Shown: in pieces, positions 7,632-16,283 of the stretch
Layout of the letters: each line of letters opens with the position of its first letter
How positions within the stretch are numbered: position 1 is the first letter of the stretch
DNA from: Yinghuangia seranimata
GTDB taxonomy: Bacteria > Actinomycetota > Actinomycetes > Streptomycetales > Streptomycetaceae
Reading direction: 5' to 3'
DNA: 64,000 nt
Assembly (NCBI RefSeq): GCF_029953285.1
Contig: NZ_JASAOI010000048.1
Span: 1 to 64,000 of the forward strand
Translations under genes and position numbers: made by a program
The notes under the pieces: model-generated
Told to the model about the DNA's origin: nothing
The model's input: only the letters and a program-made list of their open reading frames with translations
Databases searched by the model: none

Positions 7632-8519
7632 ATGCCCGCCGTACCCGCTGATCACGAGGCCGCCACGCCGCCCTCGTCGCTGGTGCCCGGCTGGCGCGCG
7701 CCGAGGGCGCCCCGCAAGCCCGCGCGGTCCGCGCGCAAGGCGCCGCTCACCGCGGACACGATCATCGACGCCGCGCTGGCGATCATCGACGCCGAAGGCC
7801 TGGACGCGCTGTCCATGCGGCGCGTCGCGCAGAGCCTCGACACGGGCGCCGCCTCGCTGTACGCCCACGTCCAGAACAAGGAGGAGCTCATCGAGCTCGT
7901 CCTCGACCGGGTCAACGGCGAACTGCGCGTCCCGCCACCGGATCCGGAGCGCTGGCAGGAGCAGACGGCGGAGAGCATGCGTCAGGTACGCGACGTCTAC
8001 GCCGCGCACCGCGACCTCGCCAAGGCCAGCTTCGGGAAGATCCCGACCATGCCCAACACGCTGCGCAGCATGGAGGCGATGCTGGCCATGCTGCGCGCGG
8101 GCGGGCTGCCCGACCTCGTCATCGCGTGGTCGGCCGACCTGATCGCGCTGTACACCACGTCCGCGGCGTACGAGCAGGGCCTCATGCAGCTGCAGGAGGA
8201 GCTCGCACCCGGGTCGATCCACGCGTACTTCGACGAGATCAGGGACTTCTTCGAGAACCTGCCGCCCGACGAGTTCCCCACCGCGGTGTCGCTGTTCGAC
8301 GTCATGACCCAGGGCGACGGCGACGAGCGCTTCATGTTCGGCGCCGAGGTCATCCTGCTCGGGATGCAGGCGTACGCGGAGCGCATGCGCGCCCGCGAGG
8401 CGGGCGGGAAGCCCGAACCGTTCGGACGCTGGCACGAGCGAAGGCGCGAACGCGGGCGCGAGCGCGGCCGGGGACAGGGTCGCCGGCACCGCCTGCGGGG
8501 CAGGCGCGGGGACCGCTGA
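7632..8519 (+). CDS. TetR/AcrR-family repressor of the adjacent exporter
   Basis: 295 residues. After an Ala/Pro/Arg-rich lead (1-40) comes a TetR helix-turn-helix domain (about 41-100): LTADTIIDAALAIIDAEG, then SMRRVAQSLDTGAASLYAHV, in the classical TetR order. A larger all-helical C-terminal ligand-binding domain fits the TetR_C group. The tail after residue 255 is unusually Arg/Gly-rich and probably disordered. ATG 7632 has a strong GGAGGTGA. By position and the five-site operator array it most likely represses both itself and the divergent exporter. Confidence 0.92.
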   Translation: MPAVPADHEAATPPSSLVPGWRAPRAPRKPARSARKAPLTADTIIDAALAIIDAEGLDALSMRRVAQSLDTGAASLYAHVQNKEELIELVLDRVNGELRVPPPDPERWQEQTAESMRQVRDVYAAHRDLAKASFGKIPTMPNTLRSMEAMLAMLRAGGLPDLVIAWSADLIALYTTSAAYEQGLMQLQEELAPGSIHAYFDEIRDFFENLPPDEFPTAVSLFDVMTQGDGDERFMFGAEVILLGMQAYAERMRAREAGGKPEPFGRWHERRRERGRERGRGQGRRHRLRGRRGDR

Positions 8520-8538
8520 ACGGGGCATGACGCCCCGT
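8520..8538. terminator. Short hairpin between convergent TetR and MFS genes
   Basis: ACGGGGC (8520-8526) pairs with GCCCCGT (8532-8538) around a 5-nt loop directly after the TetR stop codon. Confidence 0.55.
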
Positions 8539-8566
8539 CACCACCGGTGTCCCGCGGCCCCTTTCG

Positions 8567-9805
8567 TCAGCGCTCGCTCAACGCCCGCTCTCCCGGGCTG
8601 CGTTCGGCCACGGCGCGCTTCGGGGCGAACCTCGGCTCGTCCCGCACCGGTGTCAGGGCGGCGGCTGCCAGCGGGATGACCGCGCACAGGCCGTACGCCG
8701 CGGCGTAGCCCGGCCCGCCGATGACCAGCGACAGCACGGGCGGTCCGGCCGCCGCGGCCAGGTTCTGGCCCATGTTGTGGATGCCGAGCGCGCGCCCCGC
8801 CCAGGCGGACCCGGCGAGTTCGGCGACGGCGGTGAACGCCACGCCGTTCCAGCACACCGTCGCCACGGACGCGACCAGCAGCGCGACGACCGCGGGCCAC
8901 GAGGGCCAGAGCGCGGCCACCGCCAGCGCCGCCACCGCGGCGGCGTTGGCCAGCGACAGCGTGCGCATCGGGCCCAGCCGCGAACCCACGCGGTCGGACC
9001 AGGCGCCCACCAGCAGCCGGGACACCGCCGCGACCGTCTGCACGGCGGCCAGCAGGCGCCCGGCCGAGGTCGCCGTCCAGCCGTGCTCCTCCACCAGGTA
9101 GTCGGCCGAGTACGAGACCACCACGAACTGCGGTATCACCAGCAGTGCGCCGGCCGCGTGGATGCGGAACAGGACCGGCGTGCGGTACGGCGAGGCGGGC
9201 TTGGCGGCGCCGGCGACCGGTCCGGGACGCGGCGGATCGACGACGAACAGCGCGACCGCGAGGCCCGCAACGACGCAGAAGACCAACGGGAACAGCAGTG
9301 CGGCCCGTACGCCGTGCGAGGTCCCGATCGGCGGCAGCACCAACGCCGCGACCACCATGCCCAGGGGCTGCGCCATCTGGCGCACACCCATCGCCATGCC
9401 GCGCTCGGTCGGGCCGAACCAGCCGAGCACGACCCGGCCGCTGGCGGCGTTGACCGACGCGCTCGACGCACCGGCGACGGCCAGCCACGTCCCCATCCAG
9501 ACAACCCCGCCGCCACTCATCGCCACCGCGATCGCCCCACCCGCGAGCAGGAGCCCGGCCGCCATGACCCCCCGCTCCCCGAACCGGTCCGCGGCCGCAC
9601 CCCACAGCACCAGCGTGCACATCAGCCCGACGGTGGGACAGGTGACGACGGTCGCCGCGGCGGTCAGCGACATGCCCTCCTGCTCGCGCAGCACGGGCAC
9701 GAGGTAGGCGAGGCCGTAGAGGAAGACGCAACTGGCGCACTGCGCGGTCATCCCGATCCCGAGCATCACCCACCGCCGACTGGACGCACGCGGCTCGACG
9801 GTCAT
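8567..9805 (-). CDS. MFS transporter, 12 helices
   Basis: 412 residues with 12 predicted membrane helices in two six-helix halves. The region after helix 2 (LVLWGAAADRFGERGVMAAG) is motif A of the major facilitator family, and a second copy (LVGAWSDRVGSRLGPMRT) lies in the second half. The overall style is that of the CynX/NimT and oxalate-formate antiporter-like groups, but I cannot name a substrate. ATG 9805 is chosen for its GGGGAGGGG ribosome site; an upstream in-frame ATG at 9853 lacks one. The next gene upstream is divergent across a G-rich gap. Confidence 0.88.
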   Translation of the reverse strand: MTVEPRASSRRWVMLGIGMTAQCASCVFLYGLAYLVPVLREQEGMSLTAAATVVTCPTVGLMCTLVLWGAAADRFGERGVMAAGLLLAGGAIAVAMSGGGVVWMGTWLAVAGASSASVNAASGRVVLGWFGPTERGMAMGVRQMAQPLGMVVAALVLPPIGTSHGVRAALLFPLVFCVVAGLAVALFVVDPPRPGPVAGAAKPASPYRTPVLFRIHAAGALLVIPQFVVVSYSADYLVEEHGWTATSAGRLLAAVQTVAAVSRLLVGAWSDRVGSRLGPMRTLSLANAAAVAALAVAALWPSWPAVVALLVASVATVCWNGVAFTAVAELAGSAWAGRALGIHNMGQNLAAAAGPPVLSLVIGGPGYAAAYGLCAVIPLAAAALTPVRDEPRFAPKRAVAERSPGERALSER

Positions 9806-10135
9806 CGCGGCCCCTCCCCTGGAGAACAACATGCACGCTACACGGGATCTCATGATCCGAGATATGCGTCTCGCATTCTGATCGCCGCACAGATGCCGCG
9901 GGCGGGGGAACGTGAGGCTGGGTGAAGCGGGAGGGGTGGGCGGGCGAGAGCGGGTGAGGCAACGGCGAGGCGGCGCGGCGGAGTGGGCTGGGCTGGGCCG
10001 GAGGGATCGGGCGGGTCGAGACGGGGTGGGCGGGGTGGGACCCGGCGTGGCCGGGTTGGGGTGGGCGGCGGATGATCAGGGGGGTACGGCGGGGTTGGCC
10101 GCCGGATGTCGGTTGTTCCGTACTGAGGAGCCCGT
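9806..10135 (+). other. Intergenic G-rich tract with two G-quadruplex motifs
   Basis: The 330-nt gap between divergent genes is strongly G-rich on the plus strand from about 9900 to 10080. Two runs meet the four-G-tract rule with loops of 1-2 nt: 9929-9944 and 10023-10039. An inverted repeat ATCTC (9847-9851) / GAGAT (9859-9863) lies close to the MFS start. No gene is supported here. Confidence 0.65.
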
Positions 10136-11254
10136 ATGGCCGTCGCAACGCCGCACATGACCGCCGGGCCGCGGAACGCGCTGAGCGATGTCGCGGGGCT
10201 GCGGGTCGGGCATGCGTCGATGGTCGGGGACGGTGCGCTGACCGGGGTGACGGTCGTGCTCGCGCCGCCCGGGGGCGTGGTGGCGGCGGTCGATGTGCGT
10301 GGGGGCGGGCCTGGGACGCGGGAGACCGATGCGCTCGATCCGCGGAACCTGGTCCCACGTGTCGAGGCGATCGCGTTGACCGGTGGGAGCGCGTACGGGC
10401 TGGACGCGGTGGCGGGTGTCGTCTCGTGGCTGGAGGACCACGAGCGCGGGTTCCCCGTCGGTGAACTGCCGCACGAGGTGGTGCCGGTGGTGCCCGCCGC
10501 GACGATCTTCGACCTGGGGCGCGGCGGGGACTTCCGCAAGCGTCCGGACGCCGCGCTGGGGCGGGCCGCGGTCGAGGCGGCCGCGGCGGAGGAGGAGTGC
10601 GGTCCGGTCGCCACGGGCGTCGTCGGCGCCGCGACGGGCGCGCTCGCCGGTGGGCTCAAGGGTGGCCTGGGCACCGCGAGTTGCGTCCTGGAAGGCGGTG
10701 TGACGGTGGCCGCCCTCGTGGTGGTCAACGCTGCGGGGTCGGCGATCGACCCGGTCGGCGGGCTGCCGTACGGCATGGTCGCGGCGCTGCCGGGCGAGTT
10801 CCCGCTGGTGCCCCCGTCGCACAACGAACACGCCGCGGCGCTCGGCCGGTTCGTGGACGCCGACGCGCCCCAGCCGCCGTTGAACACCACGCTCGCGGTC
10901 GTCGCGACGGACGCCGCGCTGACCCGCGCGCAGGCGCACAAGCTCGCCGGCGTCGCACACGACGGCATGGCCCGCGCCCTGCGCCCGGTGCACACGCTCT
11001 ACGACGGCGACACCGTTTTCGCGCTGTCCACCGGCGCCCGGCTGCTGCCCGCGGTCTCGTCGGAGACCCCGTACGGCGTCAATGCGGAGGCCGCGGCCCT
11101 GTCGGCGATCCACGCCGCGGCCGCCGACGTGGTGGCGCGCGCCATCGTGCACGGGGTTCTTGCGGCGGAATCTGTGGATATGGCGACGGGTCCCGCACCG
11201 TCGTACCGCTCGCTGTACCCGGGCGCGGCGGCGCGATACCGGCGCACCGACTGA
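10136..11254 (+). CDS. P1-family (DmpA/S58-like) peptidase
   Basis: 372 residues. The protein matches the P1/DmpA family of N-terminal-nucleophile aminopeptidases: an opening NALSDVAGLRVGHASM, the block ALTGGSAYGLDAVAGVV and VVPAATIFDLGRGG. The central GALAGGLKGGLGTASCVL region is where relatives self-cleave to expose the nucleophile. DmpA cuts D- or L-alanyl amides and beta-aminopeptides; the substrate here is unknown. It is probably cytoplasmic, as no signal peptide is visible. ATG 10136 has GAGGAG. The upstream G-rich leader may affect expression. The nearby amidase-like gene is not obviously linked to it. Confidence 0.9.
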   Translation: MAVATPHMTAGPRNALSDVAGLRVGHASMVGDGALTGVTVVLAPPGGVVAAVDVRGGGPGTRETDALDPRNLVPRVEAIALTGGSAYGLDAVAGVVSWLEDHERGFPVGELPHEVVPVVPAATIFDLGRGGDFRKRPDAALGRAAVEAAAAEEECGPVATGVVGAATGALAGGLKGGLGTASCVLEGGVTVAALVVVNAAGSAIDPVGGLPYGMVAALPGEFPLVPPSHNEHAAALGRFVDADAPQPPLNTTLAVVATDAALTRAQAHKLAGVAHDGMARALRPVHTLYDGDTVFALSTGARLLPAVSSETPYGVNAEAAALSAIHAAAADVVARAIVHGVLAAESVDMATGPAPSYRSLYPGAAARYRRTD

Positions 11255-11531
11255 ATTCCCCGCACAGTTGCGGCCATTCCGGCGAGACCGCCCGAAAAAG
11301 GCACGAAAATCGCACGACCGGAATGAGTAACTCCCGTATCCGTGCCTATGGTTCGGATCGCGCAAAGCCAATTCGCGTGCAGTGCACACCGACTTCATCT
11401 GCGCCTATGATCGGCGCGCGGCGATCGCCTTTCCGGTGTGCACCAAGCCCCCCACGGCAGCAGGCCGTCGACCGCGTGATCAGCCTTTCCTCGGGGGCGT
11501 CGGCACGCGACGATCAAGGAGGCTCGGCGCA

Positions 11532-12539
11532 ATGGGCGACATCCACCATTTCTCGTCAGGACCCCTGACGCCCACGCTCGCCTATGTGATGTCCTGCCTG
11601 GGCTCAGGCCTCGGCCTTTTGTGCACGTCGAGAGCACGCGCGGCGCTGGGCTGGGCCCGCGCCCGATGGCTGATTCTCGCCGCCGTTTCGATCGGCGGCA
11701 CCGGAATCTGGGTCATGCATTTCATCGCGATGCTCGGCTTCTCCGTCGAGGGCACCGCGATCCGGTACGACGTCCAGCGCACCATCCTCAGCCTGATCGC
11801 GGCGATCGCGGTGGTCGGCCTCGGCCTGTCGATCGTCGGGTACGCCGGCAACCGGGTGGCCCCGCTGCTGCTGGGCGGCGTGCTCACGGGCGGCGGGGTG
11901 GCGAGCATGCACTACCTGGGCATGTCGGCGCTGTGGCTGCGGGGTTCGATCGACTACGACACGACGATCGTGTCGCTGTCGGTGGTGATCGCGGTGGTCG
12001 CGGCGACCGCCGCGTTGTGGATGGCGTTCAATATCCGGGGCATGCTGGCGACCGTCGTGGCCGCATTGATCATGGGTGTGGCCGTCACCGGAATGCACTA
12101 CACCGCGATGTACTCGATGAGTGTCGACACCTCCGCGTCCAGCGGTGTCTCGCACGGCGCCGAACCGGTTCAGTTCCTGGCGCCGTTGATCACCGGAATC
12201 AGCCTCTTCACCTTCGTGACGATGTTCATCGTGGCGCTTTCGCCGACCGAGGACGAAATGGAGGAGGAGGCGGAACTGGGTGCCCGACTCGATCGCCTGA
12301 CGGAGAATCAGAAAATCCGGCGGCGCACCACCGTCAGGCCTTCCCGGTCACCCCGCGCGGCAGCGCGACCGGCGCCGGCGCGCGGACCGGATCAGATCGG
12401 CGGGCATTCCCGGATCCCCCGGCCGAACGGAACCGGAATTCCCTATTCCGGAATGCCGCAGGGTTCGGCGAATCCCCACCCCGTGAACGATTGGCAGGAC
12501 GGTCCGGAAGCCCACGAGGATTACTTCCGGCGGCGCTGA
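11532..12539 (+). CDS. MHYT-domain integral membrane sensor, copy 1
   Basis: 335 residues with seven predicted helices over residues 15-245 and a hydrophilic, Pro/Arg-rich cytoplasmic tail. Three signature repeats appear in order: WVMHFIAML, SMHYLGMSA and GMHYTAMYS. MHYT domains are proposed to bind copper through these Met/His residues and to sense O2, CO or NO, usually fused to GGDEF/EAL or kinase domains. This one has no output domain, so it must signal through a partner. ATG 11532 follows AAGGAGG. It is first of three collinear genes: MHYT, dead amidase, MHYT. The 277-nt upstream gap probably holds the promoter, but I see no clear element. Confidence 0.92.
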   Translation: MGDIHHFSSGPLTPTLAYVMSCLGSGLGLLCTSRARAALGWARARWLILAAVSIGGTGIWVMHFIAMLGFSVEGTAIRYDVQRTILSLIAAIAVVGLGLSIVGYAGNRVAPLLLGGVLTGGGVASMHYLGMSALWLRGSIDYDTTIVSLSVVIAVVAATAALWMAFNIRGMLATVVAALIMGVAVTGMHYTAMYSMSVDTSASSGVSHGAEPVQFLAPLITGISLFTFVTMFIVALSPTEDEMEEEAELGARLDRLTENQKIRRRTTVRPSRSPRAAARPAPARGPDQIGGHSRIPRPNGTGIPYSGMPQGSANPHPVNDWQDGPEAHEDYFRRR

Positions 12540-12646
12540 CCACACGTAACCCCGTGTACACGCCGGAGTGACGCCCCGGCAATGCCGACCCCGGACGCTG
12601 GGCTGGTCGATTCCGGCACCAGCACCTGCCACGGGGAGGGCGACGC

Positions 12647-14008
12647 ATGTCCGAAACGATGTCCCTCGCGGAGACCGCCAGAGCGCTCCGCGCCGGCACC
12701 GTCACCTCGCTCGACCTGGTCGGCGTCGCCTTGGAGGGCGCCGCCCGCATCGGCCGACGGCTGGGCACCTACGCCGCCCTACGCGACGACGAGGCCCTCG
12801 CCGAGGCCGAACGCGCCGACGCCGAACGCGCGTCGGGCCTGGACCGCGGCCCGCTGCACGGAGTGCCGATCGGCGTGCGGGACTTCCCCGGCGCGTTGGA
12901 CGACGTCGCCGTCGGCCGGCTCCGCGCCGCGGGCGCCGTACCGCTCGGCACGACCACGGCCATGGAGTTCACCATCGGGCTGCCCGATCCGGGCCGCGAG
13001 ACGCCGGTGCCGCGCAATCCGTGGGACCCGGCGGCCTGGGCGGGCGGCGCGAGTTCGGGCACCGCGAACGGCATCGCGGCGGGGCTGTTCCCGGGCGGCG
13101 TGGGCGCGGACGCGGCGGGCGGCATCCGGATGCCAGCGGCGTTCTGCGGTGTCACCGGGCTGCGTCCGACGCGCGGGAGGGTGCCGAACCCGGCCTCCGG
13201 GGCGGTCGAGCACCTGGGGCCGATGGGCCGCACGTCCGAGGACTGCGCGCTGCTGCTGACGGCGATGGCCGGCTACCACCCGGCGGACGCGCGCTGCGCG
13301 GACCGCCCGGTACCGGAGTACGCGGCGGCGCTGTCCGGCCATGTGGAGGGAGTGCGGATCGGCGTCGACCCGCTGCTACGGCTCGGCGCGGACCTGGCCG
13401 ACCGGTCGCTGCCGCTGCGCTTCGGCTCGGCGCTGGACGTCCTGGCGGCCGCGGGCGCGGTCATCGTCGACGTCGAACTGCCCTTCGCCCGCGAGCTGTA
13501 CGCCGCCGACATGCTGACCCTGGCGGCCGAGGCGCTGGCCCACTTCGCACCGGACCTGACGTCCCGCTGGGAGGAGTTCGGCACGACGGGCCGCACCGCC
13601 TTCGCCACCGGCGCGTTCTACACGGCCGCGGACTACGTGCGCGCCCAGGCCGTGCGGCGTACCGGCCAGCAGGCGGTCAACGCGCTCCTGGAGCGGGTGG
13701 ACCTGGTGGTGACGCCGACCGCGACGGTGACCGCGCCGCGCGTGGACCGCCTGGACAGCCCGGGCTTCATGGCTGTGTTCGGGTCCGCGGTGCACACGCC
13801 GTACTGGAGCGCGGTGGGCAATCCGACGCTGTCGGTGCCGATCGGGTTCGGGGACGACGGACTGCCGCTCGCCATGCAGATCTCCGGGCGGCCGTTCGAC
13901 GAGGCGCTGGTGCTGCGGGCCGGCGACGCGTACCAGCGGCGGGCCGAATGGCACCACCAGGTCCCGGACATGCGCGGCAAGTTGGCACGAATCCCAGCGC
14001 CTGTGTAG
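12647..14008 (+). CDS. Amidase-signature protein lacking catalytic residues (probable pseudoenzyme)
   Basis: 453 residues covering the whole amidase-signature fold. The family catalytic set is Lys / cis-Ser / Ser. The Lys of the (I/V)KD motif is Arg78 (GVPIGVRD). The usual GGSSGGS is GGASSGT (133-139). In the glycine-rich GSDTGGSIR motif the nucleophile position is Gly159 (GADAAGGIR). Surrounding fold motifs such as AAFCGVTGLRPTRGRV are intact and the frame is undisturbed, so this looks like selected loss of activity rather than decay. It may bind rather than cleave an amide. ATG 12647 has GGGGAGGG. It sits between two MHYT genes with gaps of 107 and 163 nt. Confidence 0.85.
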   Translation: MSETMSLAETARALRAGTVTSLDLVGVALEGAARIGRRLGTYAALRDDEALAEAERADAERASGLDRGPLHGVPIGVRDFPGALDDVAVGRLRAAGAVPLGTTTAMEFTIGLPDPGRETPVPRNPWDPAAWAGGASSGTANGIAAGLFPGGVGADAAGGIRMPAAFCGVTGLRPTRGRVPNPASGAVEHLGPMGRTSEDCALLLTAMAGYHPADARCADRPVPEYAAALSGHVEGVRIGVDPLLRLGADLADRSLPLRFGSALDVLAAAGAVIVDVELPFARELYAADMLTLAAEALAHFAPDLTSRWEEFGTTGRTAFATGAFYTAADYVRAQAVRRTGQQAVNALLERVDLVVTPTATVTAPRVDRLDSPGFMAVFGSAVHTPYWSAVGNPTLSVPIGFGDDGLPLAMQISGRPFDEALVLRAGDAYQRRAEWHHQVPDMRGKLARIPAPV

Positions 14009-14098
14009 TGCCTTGTGCCCTTCCGCACCCGGGCACTATACGCCGGGTAACCCGAACGCGGGCGATTCCGCGTACTTTGCGAAAGGGCCGTGTCACAC

Positions 14099-14118
14099 CC
14101 GGTCACTCTGGTGACCGG
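14099..14118. repeat. Small perfect inverted repeat before MHYT copy 2
   Basis: CCGGTCAC-TCTG-GTGACCGG, 8-bp arms, about 55-70 nt upstream of the second MHYT gene and followed by GGAAGGAGG. It could be a leader hairpin or an operator. Confidence 0.45.
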
Positions 14119-14171
14119 AAGGAGGGCCGCTGCCCCCGTAACGCCAGGGGCGCTTCGCGGCGCACACACAC

Positions 14172-14966
14172 ATGAACCACTTCACGTACGGCCCGCTCAC
14201 CCCCGGCCTGGCGTTCCTCATGTCGTGCACGGGCGCCTGCCTGGGGCTGCTGTGCAGCGCCCGCGCGCAGGCCATGTCCGGCTTCGCGCGCGGCCGTTGG
14301 ATCGCGATGGCTGCGGTGTCGCTCGGCGGCACCGGGATCTGGGTCATGCACTTCATCGCCATGCTCGGGTTCAGCATCCCCGGCCAGGAGGTCCGGTACG
14401 ACATCCCGCTCACGCTCGCGAGCCTGCTGCTGTCCGTCCTGGTGGTGGGCATCGGCCTGACGCTGGCGATCGGCGGCGAGTCGAGCACGGCGTCACTGCT
14501 GGTGGGCGGCGTCATCACCGGGTCCGGCGTCGGCGCGATGCACTACCTGGGGATGTACGCGATGAAGACGACGCAGCCGATCGGCTACGACCCGCGCGTG
14601 GTCTCGCTGTCGATGGTGATCGCGATCGTCGCCGCGACCGCCGCGCTGTGGGCGGCACTTCATGTGCGAGGCGCCAAGGCGATCTCCGCCGCGGTACCGG
14701 TCATGGGGCTCGCGGTCTGCGGCATGCACTACACCGGCATGTTCGCCATGCACCGCACGGGCACGGGCTCGGCCGGGGCGCACCCGCACGGCACCGACCA
14801 GACCACGTTCTTCGCGCCGATGATCACCTCGATCAGCGTGCTGACGATGATCATCCTGGTGATCGTGGCGATCTGGCCCAACGTCGAACAGATGGAGGAC
14901 GACCGGGACTTCGACGACCGCGTCGCCCGGCTCACGGCGGGCGGGGTGCCGCACACGGCGTCCTGA
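14172..14966 (+). CDS. MHYT-domain integral membrane sensor, copy 2
   Basis: 264 residues, paralogous to the protein two genes upstream. It has the same opening (FTYGPLTPGLAFLMSC against FSSGPLTPTLAYVMSC), seven predicted helices and three signatures: WVMHFIAML, AMHYLGMYA and GMHYTGMFA. The cytoplasmic tail is only about 35 residues, far shorter than in copy 1, and has no output domain. A role as a redox or gas sensor, or copper-binding membrane protein, follows from family knowledge only. ATG 14172 lacks a good ribosome site, so translation may depend on the leader or begin on a leaderless message. Confidence 0.92.
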   Translation: MNHFTYGPLTPGLAFLMSCTGACLGLLCSARAQAMSGFARGRWIAMAAVSLGGTGIWVMHFIAMLGFSIPGQEVRYDIPLTLASLLLSVLVVGIGLTLAIGGESSTASLLVGGVITGSGVGAMHYLGMYAMKTTQPIGYDPRVVSLSMVIAIVAATAALWAALHVRGAKAISAAVPVMGLAVCGMHYTGMFAMHRTGTGSAGAHPHGTDQTTFFAPMITSISVLTMIILVIVAIWPNVEQMEDDRDFDDRVARLTAGGVPHTAS

Positions 14967-15047
14967 CCCGACCGCGCGTCCCCGAACACGCCGCGCGGCG
15001 AGGGTGCTTCCCCGAGCACACCCTCGCCGCGCGGAACCACGTGCGGG

Positions 15048-16172
15048 TCAGTCGTCCGACAGCAGCGAGCCGAGCCGCTCGGTCGCCTCGACCCACTCCT
15101 CGACCATCGACAGCACGACCTCCTGGGTCGGCCGCACCCGGTCCATGGCGCCCACGATCTGGCCGACCGGCCAGCCGTTGAGCTCCTTGTTCTTGGTGCG
15201 CGTGATGCGCCGCGCCGCCTTGTTGAAGACGAGGCCCTGCAGCGGCATCGGCAGCGGGTCCGGGTTGGCCGGGTCCTCCCACGCCTCGGTCCACGCGGTG
15301 CGCAGCTGGCGGGCCGGCTTGCCGGTCATCGCGCGCGAGCGCACGGTGTCCGTGGACGCCGCCTCCAGGAGGTTCTGCACGGCCGTCTCGTGCGTGTCGG
15401 CCTCGGCGACGGTGAGCCAGATGCTGCCGGTCCACACGCCCTGCGCGCCGAGCGCGAGCGCCGCGGCCATCTGCCGGCCGCCGCCGATGCCGCCGGCGGC
15501 GAGCACCGGGACGTCCGGGCCGACCACGTCGACGACCTGCGGGATGAGCACCATCGTGGAGATCTCGCCGCAGTGGCCGCCGGCTTCGGTGCCCTGCGCG
15601 ACGACGACGTCGACGCCGGCCTCGACCTGCTTCTGCGCGTGCCGCGGGCTGCCGCACAGCGCGCCGACGAGGACGCCGGCGTCGTGGCACGCGTCGATGA
15701 TGTCGGCGGGCGGCGGGCCGAGCGCGTTGACGAACATCTTGACGAGCGGGTGCTTGAGCGCGGTGTCGATCTGCGCGCGCGACTCGAGGTCGACGTTGAG
15801 GCCGGCGGCCTTGGCGGCCTTGCCCTCGAGCTCGGCGGGCAGCGGCGGGATGCCGTGCTCGTCGAGCAGCCGGTCGACGAACTGCCAGTGCTCCTCGGGG
15901 ATCAGCTTCTCAAGGTTGGCCGGGAGCGCCGCGTCACCGCCGCCCTTGCCGAGGTACTTCATGGGGATCGCGAGGTCGACGCCGTACGGCCTGCCCTCGA
16001 CGTGCTCGTCGATCCACGCGAGCTCGATCTCCAGCTGGTCCGGGCTGAACGCCAGGGCACCGAGCACCCCGAAGCCGCCCGCGCGGCTGACCGCGGCGAC
16101 GACGTCCCGGCAGTGGGAGAAGGCGAAGATCGGGAACTCGATCCCGAGCTTCTCGCAGATGGGTGGCTTCAT
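15048..16172 (-). CDS. Nitronate monooxygenase / 2-nitropropane dioxygenase-like FMN enzyme
   Basis: 374 residues with the FMN-binding TIM barrel of the nitronate monooxygenase family. Visible features are an opening CEKLGIEFPIFAFSH, GGFGVLGALAFSP, VVVAQGTEAGGHCGE with a Gly/His phosphate-site loop, and VPVLAAGGIGGGRQMAAALALGAQGV, the classic flavin-phosphate motif. Such enzymes oxidise alkyl nitronates, but many actinobacterial members sit in lipid or steroid catabolic loci with unproven substrates. ATG 16172 matches the family start and lies 7 nt after a TATGCT box, implying a leaderless mRNA. ATG 16184 with AAGGA upstream is the alternative. Confidence 0.9.
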   Translation of the reverse strand: MKPPICEKLGIEFPIFAFSHCRDVVAAVSRAGGFGVLGALAFSPDQLEIELAWIDEHVEGRPYGVDLAIPMKYLGKGGGDAALPANLEKLIPEEHWQFVDRLLDEHGIPPLPAELEGKAAKAAGLNVDLESRAQIDTALKHPLVKMFVNALGPPPADIIDACHDAGVLVGALCGSPRHAQKQVEAGVDVVVAQGTEAGGHCGEISTMVLIPQVVDVVGPDVPVLAAGGIGGGRQMAAALALGAQGVWTGSIWLTVAEADTHETAVQNLLEAASTDTVRSRAMTGKPARQLRTAWTEAWEDPANPDPLPMPLQGLVFNKAARRITRTKNKELNGWPVGQIVGAMDRVRPTQEVVLSMVEEWVEATERLGSLLSDD

Positions 16173-16179
16173 GCGAGGG

Positions 16180-16219
16180 AGCATAGACAGGTTCCTTGAC
16201 CAAAACAAGGTCAGGAACC
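16180..16219 (-). promoter_or_regulatory. Leaderless promoter with inverted-repeat operator, nitronate monooxygenase gene
   Basis: On the minus strand TTGTTT (16208-16203), 17 nt, TATGCT (16185-16180), then 7 nt to ATG 16172. The spacer contains GTCAAGGAACCT (16200-16189), also present in the acyl-CoA synthetase promoter. An imperfect inverted repeat spans 16190-16219, with GGTTCC/TGACC arms mirrored by GGTCA/GGAACC. Confidence 0.6.
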
Positions 16220-16224
16220 CTGAC

Positions 16225-16272
16225 AAAAAACGGCGGCCCCGACCACGCCTCGAGCGCGTGGTCGGGGCCGCC
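16225..16272 (-). terminator. Rho-independent terminator of the thiolase operon
   Basis: A 17-bp perfect stem (16232-16248 with 16256-16272), 7-nt loop, followed on the minus strand by six T residues (16230-16225). It lies 11 nt after the last thiolase stop codon and is one of the few terminators here with a U-tract. Confidence 0.9.
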
Positions 16273-16283
16273 CCCCGCGCGAG

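Noticed and set aside
14041-14171. A riboswitch ahead of the second MHYT gene
   Set aside because: There is a small hairpin, but I could not match the leader to any riboswitch class I know.
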